Below, piece after piece: positions 1 through 9,818 of a DNA stretch of 64,000 bases (within the stretch, counting starts at the first letter, position 1; the number at the start of each line of letters is the position of its first letter). The position numbers and the translations under genes are program-made. The DNA is from Acidimicrobiales bacterium (lineage in GTDB: Bacteria; Actinomycetota; Acidimicrobiia; Acidimicrobiales; Aldehydirespiratoraceae), in NCBI GenBank assembly GCA_029247365.1, contig JAQWLJ010000014.1:104780-168779 (forward strand), given 5' to 3'. A model generated the notes under the pieces. It was not told the DNA's origin, searched no databases, and was given only the letters and a program-made list of their open reading frames with translations.

Positions 1-1
1 A

Positions 2-154
2 CGACTCGCAACCAATATTTTGATCCGCGACCGAGTCGTGAGCGTCGACGAATACCTCGACGCGGTGCGATCCGTTACTGCAGCCGACGTGCAGCGGGTG
101 ATCGGTGATGTGTTTGCGGGGCCGTCGGCCGTGAGCGTGGTGACCCCAGGCTGA
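2..154 (+). CDS. C-terminal fragment of a probable M16-family (insulinase-like) zinc peptidase, truncated by window start
   Basis: Frame from base 2 reads RLATNILIRDRVVSVDEYLDAVRSVTAADVQRVIGDVFAGPSAVSVVTPG*, typical of M16 peptidase C-termini. Confidence 0.6.
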   Translation, partial: RLATNILIRDRVVSVDEYLDAVRSVTAADVQRVIGDVFAGPSAVSVVTPG

Positions 155-170
155 CGAGCGCAGCGACGAC

Positions 171-635
171 CTACAGGCCTGGCTGGAACACCATCAGGTA
201 GAGCTGTACGAGGAACAGCAGCGTAATGAGACCGCCTGCGGTCGCAAGCTTTTTCTCCGCGGCCTGGTTGCCGACCTGTCCTGCCTCGCCGATCGCCTTC
301 TCGGAGGGAAGGATGGCACCGTGGAGCAGACCGTTCATCACAATCCAGACGATGACCGCTGCCACGAGCCAGCCCTGGCTGAGCTTGAACACATCGTCGC
401 TCATGCCTGCAACACCAAATCCCAGCAAGCCGCAGAGGATCAGCGCCGAGCCGTAGCGCTTCATCCCGTACGACGCCATGTAGCCGATGACGGTAGAGCG
501 GCCGTCGAACCCAGCCTGCTCCATCTTGCCTTGAAGCACCGGATGCGTGAATGCCGGAGCGAACGCGACCACCCCGGTCAGGATGTGGAGGATGAGCATG
601 ATGTTGTACGGCGTGTCACCGATGGCTGCGAGCAT
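171..635 (-). CDS. Small integral membrane protein (DUF2269-like)
   Basis: Start MLAAIGDTPYNIMLILHILTGVVAFAPAF; four hydrophobic segments; upstream ORF extension overlaps dapB and looks spurious. Confidence 0.65.
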   Translation of the reverse strand: MLAAIGDTPYNIMLILHILTGVVAFAPAFTHPVLQGKMEQAGFDGRSTVIGYMASYGMKRYGSALILCGLLGFGVAGMSDDVFKLSQGWLVAAVIVWIVMNGLLHGAILPSEKAIGEAGQVGNQAAEKKLATAGGLITLLFLVQLYLMVFQPGL

Positions 636-694
636 GCGGCCGACGATAGTGGATTGGATCGTCGGAGGGCAGCGCTGAGGCCTAACCTGCGGAC

Positions 695-1423
695 ATGATA
701 CGCGTTGGAGTGGTCGGTGCCGCCGGCCGAATGGGCCAAGAGGTGTGCCGCACAATCGAGGACGACCCGGGCACCGAACTGGTCGCCACGATTGACCAGG
801 ACGACTCGCTCGACCTGCTGATCACAAACGGGGCCGATGTCGTCGTCGACTTCACCGTTCTCGATGTCGCTCGCCAGACCCTTGCGTTCGCAGGCGAAAA
901 CGGCATCCACGCCGTTATCGGCACGACTGGATTCAGTGACGACGACTTCGACGACGTTCGAGCCGAGTTCACCAGGAGCAATGCGCTTATCGCACCGAAC
1001 TTTGCAATCGGTGCCGTCCTGATGATTCGCATGGCCGAGCTTGCTGCGCCCCACTTTGAGACGGCGGAAATTCTTGAGTTCCACCATCACAACAAGGTCG
1101 ACGCGCCGTCGGGTACCGCGACGCACACCGCAGAGCGCATGGCGGCTGCGTCGGCTGAGTGGCTTGCTGACCCGACGACTCACGAGGTGTATCCGGGTGC
1201 GCGCGGCGGTGCCGGCCCGGCCGGTATCCGGGTTCACAGCGTCCGGATGGTCGGTGCGGTCGCCAACCAAGAGGTCATCCTCGGGGCGATGGGACAAACA
1301 CTGACGATTCGCCACGACACCACTAACCGAACATCTTTTATGCCCGGTGTTCTCGTAGGGGTGAAGCACGTCGCAGACTTTCCTGGTGTCACGATCGGCC
1401 TCGACACCTACCTCGGTCTCTGA
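695..1423 (+). CDS. dapB: 4-hydroxy-tetrahydrodipicolinate reductase
   Basis: MIRVGVVGAAGRMGQEVCRTI nucleotide-binding motif; EILEFHHHNKVDAPSGTA active-site motif. Confidence 0.95.
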   Translation: MIRVGVVGAAGRMGQEVCRTIEDDPGTELVATIDQDDSLDLLITNGADVVVDFTVLDVARQTLAFAGENGIHAVIGTTGFSDDDFDDVRAEFTRSNALIAPNFAIGAVLMIRMAELAAPHFETAEILEFHHHNKVDAPSGTATHTAERMAAASAEWLADPTTHEVYPGARGGAGPAGIRVHSVRMVGAVANQEVILGAMGQTLTIRHDTTNRTSFMPGVLVGVKHVADFPGVTIGLDTYLGL

Positions 1424-1433
1424 TCCGCATCCC

Positions 1434-2159
1434 GTGCAGTCCCTGCTGACGCCCAAGTGGGTGCTTTCGCATCTATTTGCTGCGTCGATGGTTGTGCTGA
1501 TGGTTGGGCTGGGGTTCTGGCAGCTCGACCGGCTCGGTCAACGCAAGGCCGAAAACGACGAGATCCGGACGGCATCGGAGGCGACGTCTCAGCCGATCGA
1601 GGATCTCCTCGACGACCCCGATGTCCTCGACCACACCGCGGTGATGGTCGCTGGCGTTTACCGAACTGATCTGAGCTTCCTCGTCGCCAACCGCACCTTC
1701 GATACCCAACCGGGGAGCTGGCTGGTGACGCCGGTCGAGCTGACAGACGGCCGCCTAGCCGTCGTCAGCCGGGGGTGGGTCTCGCGTGCCATTGTGGCGG
1801 GCGGTGCATTGGCCGCGATCGACACGCCGACCGCCGACGTTGTGGTTTCAGGCCGCTTGTTCGACAGCGTCGATGGCGGTCGGATCGGCCAAGGCCGCGC
1901 ACCGCTCCCGGAGATCAGCCGCATTGAGCTCGACGTTGTTTCGGAGCTGCTAGGTGCTGAGGTCGTCGACCGTTGGGTACAACTCGAGTCGCAGGATCCA
2001 CCACGCAGCGACCTGCCGGTTCCGGTCCCGCCACCGACTCTCGACGATGGACCACACCTGTCCTATGCGTTCCAATGGTTCTTCTTCTCGATCAGCGGCG
2101 CTCTGACCTACCTGTACATCCTGCGCCGCAGGCTTCGAGAGTCACCCGACGCTGCATAA
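1434..2159 (+). CDS. SURF1 family protein (cytochrome oxidase assembly)
   Basis: GTG start; TPKWVLSHLFAASMVVLMVGLGFWQLDRLGQRKAEND and C-terminal TM helix PHLSYAFQWFFFSISGALTYLYILRRR. Confidence 0.85.
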   Translation: MQSLLTPKWVLSHLFAASMVVLMVGLGFWQLDRLGQRKAENDEIRTASEATSQPIEDLLDDPDVLDHTAVMVAGVYRTDLSFLVANRTFDTQPGSWLVTPVELTDGRLAVVSRGWVSRAIVAGGALAAIDTPTADVVVSGRLFDSVDGGRIGQGRAPLPEISRIELDVVSELLGAEVVDRWVQLESQDPPRSDLPVPVPPPTLDDGPHLSYAFQWFFFSISGALTYLYILRRRLRESPDAA

Positions 2160-2248
2160 CTCGGCCGGCCGTCTGAACCTGCTGATGGCGCGCCTGCGGG
2201 GCAGAGAGTCGCGCCGAGTCCCTGAGGTCTCTGGGCTGCCACTGCCGG

Positions 2249-3373
2249 TCAGCCAAAAATCGCTTGGTTGCGTCCAGATTCCTTGGCTCCGTACAGGGCG
2301 ACGTCAGCGCGGTCCAGGGCCTCACCCCATGACTCGTTGGTCGGATCCCAGAGTGTCCATCCGACGCTGGCGGTGACATCAGCGGCGGTGACGGCGGACC
2401 GGAGGCGTTCGACGAGTTCGCCAGCCAACTCCGAGTTCAACCCCTTCGCTGCCACGACGAACTCCTCCCCGCCCCAGCGACCGACCACATCAGTTGGCCG
2501 GATGGCGCCCGACAGCGCCTCGGCCACCTGCCGAAGAACGGCATCACCGCTTTCGTGTCCGAAGCTGTCGTTGATCGACTTGAAATGATCGATGTCTAAG
2601 AGCGCCACCAGAGAAACATGCTGGAGGCGACCCAGGCCGTCGAGGTGTTTGCGGGTCGAGCGACGGTTCGCAAGGCCGGTGAGCGGATCGAGATTTGCGG
2701 CATCGATCAATTCGATCTGCTCCTGGCTGGCGGCGAGAAAGTCTTCGCGTTCGCGGACCCACCAGCCAACGATGATCAACAGGCCCAGGTTCATCGCAAA
2801 CATCAAGGGACCCAGGCGCCAATCCTGCAAAGGATCCGTGGCGAACTCGGGCCGCCGTGATCCGGCTAACGCAACCGCCCCGAGTATCAGCAGCCATGAC
2901 GTACCGATGGTGAGACCGATTCGCGGTCGGTGCATCATGGAGACGGCGAGCAGGATGCATGGCAGCTGGATGATGGTTGCGAGCACCGCGATGTGGGTGT
3001 CCACCAGATCGGTCCCCCACCACGCGAACGACCATCGGAACAGCACCATGAGCAAGACGAGGTAGAGGAAGCAACAGCGGATCTGGTGGCCGCTACGACG
3101 CCATGCGGCCAGCGCTGTGAGCAACAAGACGTTCCAGATGATCAGCACCCGGACCGACGAGGACGTCGTGTCCGCAGGGAGCACGAGGGCGAGCGCAGCA
3201 ACGCACTCGGCCAGGATCAAGGTGACCAGGAGCGCTCTGGAGCCGAGGTTCTGGAGGCCACCGACCCGCTCGTGGACGAGTTGTTTGGCGTCGAGAAGTA
3301 GAACTTCCCCAGTACTACCCATCGATGCGAAACCTAGTGCGCATCGGCGTAGCCCGTCGCGAAAGCTCACCAT
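2249..3373 (-). CDS. Membrane-anchored GGDEF-domain diguanylate cyclase
   Basis: Multiple N-terminal TM helices; LDPLTGLANRR and RWGGEEF signature; start may be the internal Met at about 3322. Confidence 0.9.
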   Translation of the reverse strand: MVSFRDGLRRCALGFASMGSTGEVLLLDAKQLVHERVGGLQNLGSRALLVTLILAECVAALALVLPADTTSSSVRVLIIWNVLLLTALAAWRRSGHQIRCCFLYLVLLMVLFRWSFAWWGTDLVDTHIAVLATIIQLPCILLAVSMMHRPRIGLTIGTSWLLILGAVALAGSRRPEFATDPLQDWRLGPLMFAMNLGLLIIVGWWVREREDFLAASQEQIELIDAANLDPLTGLANRRSTRKHLDGLGRLQHVSLVALLDIDHFKSINDSFGHESGDAVLRQVAEALSGAIRPTDVVGRWGGEEFVVAAKGLNSELAGELVERLRSAVTAADVTASVGWTLWDPTNESWGEALDRADVALYGAKESGRNQAIFG

Positions 3374-3477
3374 TCTTTGATGGTGCCGAGCTGCTACCCC
3401 TCAGCGTGAAGCCTGCTGTAGCGAACGTTGCTGCGCCGGATTTAGCGAAGCGTGGAACTTGTTGCAGGGTACCGAGG

Positions 3478-3611
3478 TCACGGCGGATTCAACCGCCCTG
3501 CGGTCCACCGTGAACCCGGCCCGATGCCCTGCAGGATCGAGCGTTGAGGCTTCGCAGTCCCCTCGGGGCCGTCAGGCCAGTCGCATGGGGTTGTTCGCCA
3601 GAGAACCGCAG
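3478..3611 (-). ncRNA. Candidate structured 5' leader RNA upstream of the GGDEF gene
   Basis: Closing helix CTGCGGTTC/GGACCGCAG (3603-3611 with 3498-3506) and an overlapping downstream hairpin TCACGG...CCGTGA (3478-3513). Confidence 0.4.
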
Positions 3612-3626
3612 AAAGTCACAAATCGC

Positions 3627-4502
3627 TCAGCGGCTCGGCGGGCGAAGCATCAGTACCGGGGTCTTGGCCAGGTACGCCTGGTACTTAGGGTCGTCGCCCC
3701 AGCGCTTCAGGCCTCGACGCTCGATTAGCGGCACCCCGCTAATGCGGGTGAGCAGCACGAAAACGAACAGCGGGGAGATCAGGGTGGCCAACTGCCAGCC
3801 ATCGAGTGCAGGGATCGCAAGCACTGCGATGCCGAACCACAGGGTGATCTCTCCGAAGTAATTCGGGTGGCGCGACCACGCCCACAAGCCGGTGGTGATG
3901 AAGTGGCCAGTATTGGCCTCGTCGGCTCGAAAGACCGACTTCTGGCGGTCGGCGGTGACCTCAATCCCAAAGCCGACGAGCCACAGCGCTGTGCCGATGA
4001 TGCCGAGAACGCCGAGGTCTTGTTTTGAACCGGATGTCATTGCGGCCAGGGCAGCGCCGGCGGTGATCGTGACCCAGAGGCCCTGAAGTACCCAGACGCG
4101 AAGGAACACGAGCCAGTCGATCTTCAGCTTGTCGAATCGGCCATCGCCACCGTCACGCTTGATCCGGCGAAATAGGAAGCCTCCGAGTCGGCCAGCCCAG
4201 ATGGTGATCGCTACACCGAGGATCAACGACCGGGTATCAAGCTCGGTCTCGACGGTGCTCATCGCAAGAACGGTGACCGTCACATAGGTGATGCTGCCAG
4301 TGAGATCGAAGTAGTGCTCTGTCTGCTTGAGGAAAGACGGTATGTAGACGAGCAGGTTCACGCCAAACGCAACGATGACGAGCCATGCGAACGTCGGTAG
4401 CCCTCCGAGTTCCTCTCCGCCATCGCTGCCTGCCGCAGCGATGGCGGCTCCTAGCGCAAGTGAGACGACAATGGCGACGGCGGATGCGGCACGGGGTGAC
4501 AT
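3627..4502 (-). CDS. DUF1295 / steroid 5-alpha-reductase-like membrane protein
   Basis: GLWAWSRHPNYFGEITLWFGIAVLAIP motif; multiple TM helices. Confidence 0.85.
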   Translation of the reverse strand: MSPRAASAVAIVVSLALGAAIAAAGSDGGEELGGLPTFAWLVIVAFGVNLLVYIPSFLKQTEHYFDLTGSITYVTVTVLAMSTVETELDTRSLILGVAITIWAGRLGGFLFRRIKRDGGDGRFDKLKIDWLVFLRVWVLQGLWVTITAGAALAAMTSGSKQDLGVLGIIGTALWLVGFGIEVTADRQKSVFRADEANTGHFITTGLWAWSRHPNYFGEITLWFGIAVLAIPALDGWQLATLISPLFVFVLLTRISGVPLIERRGLKRWGDDPKYQAYLAKTPVLMLRPPSR

Positions 4503-4567
4503 GGGGAACAGGGTAGGCGTGAACGTGCGAAGTGGCCCGTTCGGATTCAGGACGCGAGACTCACCGC

Positions 4568-6664
4568 ATGGCTGAACTCACGCAATCCGTCTCCATCGAT
4601 ACCGAGGGCAGCGTGGCTGTCATCACCGTCGACAACCCGCCGGTCAACGCGCTCAGCTGGCACGTGCGGCAAGGCATCTTCGACGGCCTCAACCAGGCGA
4701 CCAGCACCGGCGCGCAGGCCGTCGTGTTGCTTTGTGCAGGCCGGACGTTCATCGCTGGCGCCGATATCAGTGAGTTCGGTGGCAACGTCCCCGAGTCGGC
4801 CAGCCTGGCCGACCTCCAAGCTGTCATGGAAAACGCCACGATCCCAGTGATCGCAGCGATTCATGGCACCGCTCTTGGCGGTGGTCTCGAGGTTGCGCTT
4901 GCGGCGCACTACCGAGTCGGGCTCACCTCATCGAAGTACGGGCTTCCCGAGGTGAATATCGGCTTGCTGCCCGGCGCTGGTGGCACCCAGCGACTGCCGC
5001 GCCTCGTCGGCGTGCCGAAAGCGCTCGAAGCCATGACGTCGGGCCGCCACATACCGGCGGCAGAGGCTGTAGCCGACGGCTTGATCGACGAGATGATCGA
5101 TGGCAACTGGGATGCCCTGAGAGCGGGAGCGGTCTCATTCGCCGAGCAGGCGGTTGCCCAGAACATGCCGCTGGTGAAGGTCCGAGATCGAAACGACAAG
5201 GTCGAGGGTGTTGACCCCCAGGTGTTCGCCGACTTTCGCACGAAGATCGCCCGCAAGACCCGCGGCTTCCTCGCCCCGGATTACAACATCCAGTGCATTG
5301 AGGCGGCAGCGAGTCTGCCGTTCGACGAGGGTCTGAAGGTCGAGTCGAGACTGTTTCGTGAGCTGATGACCGGTCCGCAGTCGGCCGCGCAGCGCTATTA
5401 CTTCTTCGCGGAGCGGGCCGCGAACAAGATCCCTGATATCGCCAAGGAGACGCCGACCATCGAGGTCAAGAAGGCGGGCGTGCTCGGCGCCGGCACGATG
5501 GGTGGCGGCATCGCGATGAACTTTGCGAACGTTGGCATCTCAGTCACCATCGTGGAGGTGAGCGGAGAAGCACTCGAGCGGGGGCTCAGTGTCGTCCGCA
5601 AGAACTACGAGCGATCCGCCAGTCGTGGTTCGATCCCGGCCGAGGCGGTTGAGGAGCGGATGGCGCTCATCACTGGCTCGACAGACAAGAACGACTTCGC
5701 CGACTGCGACATCGTCATCGAGGCCGTGTTCGAGGACATGGAACTGAAGAAGGCGATCTTCGCCGAGCTTGATCAGATCTGTAAACCCGGGGCGATCATG
5801 GCATCGAACACATCGGCGCTCGATGTGAACGAGATTGCGTCGGCGACGTCGCGGCCTGAGTGGGTCATCGGCATGCACTTCTTCTCGCCGGCCAACGTGA
5901 TGAAGCTTCTCGAGAACGTGCGTGGTGACAAGTCGAATGACACCGTCGTGGCATCAACAATGGCGATCGGCAAGCAGATTGGCAAGGTGTGCGCGATGGT
6001 TGGCGTGTGCCGCGGGTTCGTCGGCAACCGGATGCTTGCCATGCGCGGCGCCGAAGCGGAGAAGATGCTGATGGAGGGCGCTACGCCGGCCCAGATCGAC
6101 AGCGTCTTGCACGAGTTCGGTTTCCCAATGGGTCCCTTCTCCATGAGCGATCTTGCCGGTCTTGATATCGGCTGGAAGGCCGAGAAGAGTACGTCATCGA
6201 CGGTCCGCGAAGTCATGTGCGAGAGCGGCCGCCGCGGGCAGAAAAACGGTCGTGGGTACTACACCTACGACCCCGACACCCGTGCCGCAACCCCCGACCC
6301 CGACGTCGAGCAGATGATTCGCGACTTTGCCGAAGCCCGGGGCCACGAACAGCGAGAGGTCACCGATCAGGAGATCCTTGAACGACTGCTGTACCCAATG
6401 GTCAACGAGGGGGCGAAGATCCTCGACGAGGGCATAGCGATCCGTGGCAGCGATGTCGACGTGGTTTGGGTCAACGGCTACGGCTGGCCGATGTACCGAG
6501 GCGGTCCCATGCACTGGGCCGACTCGGTGGGTCTGGCCGAGATCGTCGACAAGATCAAGGACTATGGCGAACGCCTCGGTGGTGCTCACTGGGGGCTGTC
6601 GCCGTTGCTTGAACGCCTGGCCGCTGACGGTGGTTCACTTGCGAGTCACCAGAACGGATCGTGA
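4568..6664 (+). CDS. Bifunctional enoyl-CoA hydratase / 3-hydroxyacyl-CoA dehydrogenase (FadJ/FadB-like)
   Basis: N-terminal crotonase fold (AAIHGTALGGGLEVALAAHYRV) and C-terminal 3HCDH (GVLGAGTMGGGIAMNFANVGI; MHFFSPANVMKLLE). Confidence 0.93.
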   Translation: MAELTQSVSIDTEGSVAVITVDNPPVNALSWHVRQGIFDGLNQATSTGAQAVVLLCAGRTFIAGADISEFGGNVPESASLADLQAVMENATIPVIAAIHGTALGGGLEVALAAHYRVGLTSSKYGLPEVNIGLLPGAGGTQRLPRLVGVPKALEAMTSGRHIPAAEAVADGLIDEMIDGNWDALRAGAVSFAEQAVAQNMPLVKVRDRNDKVEGVDPQVFADFRTKIARKTRGFLAPDYNIQCIEAAASLPFDEGLKVESRLFRELMTGPQSAAQRYYFFAERAANKIPDIAKETPTIEVKKAGVLGAGTMGGGIAMNFANVGISVTIVEVSGEALERGLSVVRKNYERSASRGSIPAEAVEERMALITGSTDKNDFADCDIVIEAVFEDMELKKAIFAELDQICKPGAIMASNTSALDVNEIASATSRPEWVIGMHFFSPANVMKLLENVRGDKSNDTVVASTMAIGKQIGKVCAMVGVCRGFVGNRMLAMRGAEAEKMLMEGATPAQIDSVLHEFGFPMGPFSMSDLAGLDIGWKAEKSTSSTVREVMCESGRRGQKNGRGYYTYDPDTRAATPDPDVEQMIRDFAEARGHEQREVTDQEILERLLYPMVNEGAKILDEGIAIRGSDVDVVWVNGYGWPMYRGGPMHWADSVGLAEIVDKIKDYGERLGGAHWGLSPLLERLAADGGSLASHQNGS

Positions 6665-6705
6665 AACGCGTCGGCAGCGGCCTTCGGTCGTGGCAGGCTT
6701 GAGAC

Positions 6706-7605
6706 ATGACCACTGCAATTGCCACCTTCGGACGGGTCCTGACCGCCATGGTCACCCCGTTCACTGCCGATGGAAGTCTCGACCTCGACGGTGCACAGAA
6801 GCTGGCCACGTGGCTCACCACCGAAGGCGGCAACGACGGACTGGTCATCGCCGGGACCACCGGCGAGAGTCCCGCACTTACCCACAATGAACAGATTGCG
6901 TTGATCAGCGCGGTCGTCGAAGCGATCGACGGCCCGGTCGTGGCGGGCGCGGGCAGCAACGACACACGTGCTGCGGTAGAGCTCACCGAGCGGGCGACCG
7001 AGGCTGGCGCCGCAGGACTCCTCCATGTCACGCCGTACTACAACCGTCCGTCGCAGGCCGGCTTGTCTGATCATTTTCGGGCGTGTGCCGCAGCGACGGA
7101 CATGCCTGTCCTGCTCTATGACATCAAGGGTCGCACCGGCCGTCCGATTGCTATGGAGACGATGCTCGACCTCCTCGAGACGGTCGAGAACATCATCGGG
7201 GTGAAGGACGCCAACGGCGATCCGGCCCAGACGGCCAAGCTCCTGGCACTGGCTCCTCCCGACACCGAGGTGTATAGCGGCGACGATGTCCTCACCCTTC
7301 CGCTCCTGTCGGTTGGTGCCGTCGGAACGATCGGCGTCGCCACGCACTGGATTGGAAACGAGATCCAGGGCTTGATGAATGCGTTCTTCACCGGCGAGAT
7401 CGACAAGGCGATTGAGATCAACCGGTCGCTGATACCCAGCTATTCGTTCGAGACCGGCGACGACGCACCGAACCCAATCCCCACAAAGGCGATGCTGCGC
7501 CTGATGGGTCTGCCTGGCGGTCCGACCCGTCCGCCGATGGGGCCCGAGCCCGAGTTCGTCGAGATCGAAGCGAAGGCCGTGTTGGCCGGGCTCGGCAAGA
7601 GCTAA
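6706..7605 (+). CDS. dapA: 4-hydroxy-tetrahydrodipicolinate synthase
   Basis: TAMVTPFTADGSLDLDGAQKLATWL; GTTGESPALTHNE; VTPYYNRPSQAGL. Confidence 0.95.
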   Translation: MTTAIATFGRVLTAMVTPFTADGSLDLDGAQKLATWLTTEGGNDGLVIAGTTGESPALTHNEQIALISAVVEAIDGPVVAGAGSNDTRAAVELTERATEAGAAGLLHVTPYYNRPSQAGLSDHFRACAAATDMPVLLYDIKGRTGRPIAMETMLDLLETVENIIGVKDANGDPAQTAKLLALAPPDTEVYSGDDVLTLPLLSVGAVGTIGVATHWIGNEIQGLMNAFFTGEIDKAIEINRSLIPSYSFETGDDAPNPIPTKAMLRLMGLPGGPTRPPMGPEPEFVEIEAKAVLAGLGKS

Positions 7606-7613
7606 GCCCACAC

Positions 7614-9275
7614 ATGGCTGCACCGGTGACCCTCACCTTTCTCGGTGGCCTCGGCGAGATCGGCCGCAACTGTGCGGCGATCGAGACCGAAGGCCGGATC
7701 GTCGTTCTTGATTGCGGGCAGATGTTCGGCGGTGACGACCTGCCTGGCGTCGATGCCGTCTTCCCTGACCTGACCTACCTGATCGAGAATGCCGATCGCG
7801 TTGAGGCGTGTATCGCCACCCATGCCCACGAAGATCACATCGGTGCGTTGCCGTATCTGCTGTCGCACATGGCGATCCCGATCTACGGCTCGCCGTTCAC
7901 CCTTGGACTCGTCGACCACAAACTTCGCGAACGGGGGCTGCAGAGCCAAGCCGATCTGCGTCCGATCAGCGACGGCGACCGTCTCGACGTCGGACCCTTC
8001 GACTGCGAGTTCCTGCCGGTCACCCACTCGATTCCGTCCGGCAATATCACTGCGTTCCATACCGATCAGGGCGTCATCTTGCACTCGAGCGACTTCAAAC
8101 TCGACCTCACACCAGTCGACGGTCGCCGCACCGATCTGAGCCGGATCGGCTCGCTCGCTCACGATCCCGGCATCCGCCTCCTCCTGGCCGACTCGACCAA
8201 CGCCGACAGCCCGGGAGCGTCGAAGTCCGAGACGGAGATCGGCCGGAACCTCACAAGCCTTATCAGGAGTCAGGAGGGACGGCGAGTTATCGTCGCCTCG
8301 TTTGCGAGCCATGTCCACCGTATCCAGCAGTTGGCTGACGCAGCGGTCGAGAGCGGTCGGATCCTGGTCACGCTTGGATTGTCGATGCGTCGCAACGTCA
8401 AACTTGCTCGTGATCTCGGCATCCTCCGGATCCCCGACGCCAACATCCGCGATATCGACGACCTCGACGAACTCGATCAGTCGAGAGCTCTGATCGTGTG
8501 TACGGGATCGCAGGGCGAGCCTCGCGCGGCGCTGACGCAAATGGCGACCGGTCAGAGCAAGTGGCTCACGCTCGACGAGAACGACTCTGTCATCTTCAGC
8601 TCACACCCGATCCCTGGCAACGAGACGGCGGTTGCATCGGTGCGCAACGGCCTCGCTCGTCACGGCGTGCGGGTCTTTCACTCCGGAACGGTCGACGTGC
8701 ACACGAGCGGCCATGGCAAGCAGCAGGAGTTGCAGACTCTTCACTCGGTCGCTGTCCCCGAGTGGTTTGTGCCCGTGCACGGCGAGTACGCACACCTCGT
8801 TGCTCATCAAGAACTGGCCTTTCGTATGGGTATGCCCGACGAGCGGGTCGTGCTGTGCGAGGACGGCGATCAGATTGTTCTGTCCGACGACGGCATCGAG
8901 CATCTTGGCTCGATCGGTGGCGAGCACCTGTATGTCGACGGCATGGTCGGCGATCTGGGGAGCGCCGTTCTCGCCGAGCGTCGTACCCTCGGCGACGACG
9001 GCTTTGTCGTGGTCGTGGTCCATATCGATATGGAGCGAGGGGAGATTCTCGCGGGGCCCGATGTCACCTCTCGAGGCTGGGTCGAACTGCCAGCGCTTGC
9101 GGGACACGAGGCCGCGGTCGCCGACGCAGTCGAAACCGATTTGCTCGATGCCCTCAAAGACCCCGATGTCGACATTGAGCGGATGAGCCAGATCGCCCGC
9201 CGCGCCGCAGGCCGCACAGTCAACGACCGCACGCGTCGGCGTCCGATGATCGTGCCGGTCGTTCGCGAAGACTGA
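7614..9275 (+). CDS. rnj: Ribonuclease J
   Basis: Metallo-beta-lactamase core ATHAHEDHIGALPYL and beta-CASP features; 553 aa. Confidence 0.93.
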   Translation: MAAPVTLTFLGGLGEIGRNCAAIETEGRIVVLDCGQMFGGDDLPGVDAVFPDLTYLIENADRVEACIATHAHEDHIGALPYLLSHMAIPIYGSPFTLGLVDHKLRERGLQSQADLRPISDGDRLDVGPFDCEFLPVTHSIPSGNITAFHTDQGVILHSSDFKLDLTPVDGRRTDLSRIGSLAHDPGIRLLLADSTNADSPGASKSETEIGRNLTSLIRSQEGRRVIVASFASHVHRIQQLADAAVESGRILVTLGLSMRRNVKLARDLGILRIPDANIRDIDDLDELDQSRALIVCTGSQGEPRAALTQMATGQSKWLTLDENDSVIFSSHPIPGNETAVASVRNGLARHGVRVFHSGTVDVHTSGHGKQQELQTLHSVAVPEWFVPVHGEYAHLVAHQELAFRMGMPDERVVLCEDGDQIVLSDDGIEHLGSIGGEHLYVDGMVGDLGSAVLAERRTLGDDGFVVVVVHIDMERGEILAGPDVTSRGWVELPALAGHEAAVADAVETDLLDALKDPDVDIERMSQIARRAAGRTVNDRTRRRPMIVPVVRED

Positions 9276-9286
9276 GCACCAAGAAC

Positions 9287-9730
9287 ATGACGTCGTTGCG
9301 GGTGGTCGGGCCGGGTTGGGGCTACGCCATCGTTTTCGGTGGGCTCACCGTGCCTGCCGTGCTGAACGCAGCGAGCCAGGATGGTGGGCTGGGCCGCGCC
9401 TTGGTCATCGGTGTCGGCGTTCTTGTGCTGTTGTTCGGCTGGTGGCGACGCGGTGTCTGGTTCGCCAACGACGACTATTTCGTGGTGGTCAACTGGGTGA
9501 AGCGGCAGGTGGTCAGGGCCGAAGGAACTCGACTTGAGGTTAAGCCGCTCGGCCCGCGCCCCTGGACGGAGGATCTCATCGATCCGCGCCGAGTGAAGAC
9601 CCTTGCCCTTGTCGCGGCCGATGGCAGCCGTGTTCGGGTGCGCGTCGTTGACGGGGCCTCTGGCCCACGGATCCAGCGGGCGGTCGACTCGATCCGTGCT
9701 GTCCTCGAAGTCACGAACAGCACGGACTGA
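9287..9730 (+). CDS. DUF3093-like membrane protein
   Basis: Two TM helices followed by a soluble domain (WFANDDYFVVVNWVKRQVVRAEGTRLEVKPLGP). Confidence 0.6.
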   Translation: MTSLRVVGPGWGYAIVFGGLTVPAVLNAASQDGGLGRALVIGVGVLVLLFGWWRRGVWFANDDYFVVVNWVKRQVVRAEGTRLEVKPLGPRPWTEDLIDPRRVKTLALVAADGSRVRVRVVDGASGPRIQRAVDSIRAVLEVTNSTD

Positions 9731-9762
9731 GACGAGTCCTGCGCGCCCGGGTCCAGACCGAG

Positions 9763-9771
9763 TTATCCACA
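9763..9771 (+). promoter_or_regulatory. Consensus DnaA-box sequence TTATCCACA upstream of ftsK
   Basis: Exact 9-mer TTATCCACA in the gap before the ftsK start. Confidence 0.4.
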
Positions 9772-9818
9772 GGGGTGCACCGGGCGGGGGAGGTTGCTCG
9801 GGTAGCTTCAAGAGCACT

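Noticed and set aside
6646-7623. 325-aa minus-strand ORF opposite dapA
   Set aside because: Antisense artefact; dapA is clear.
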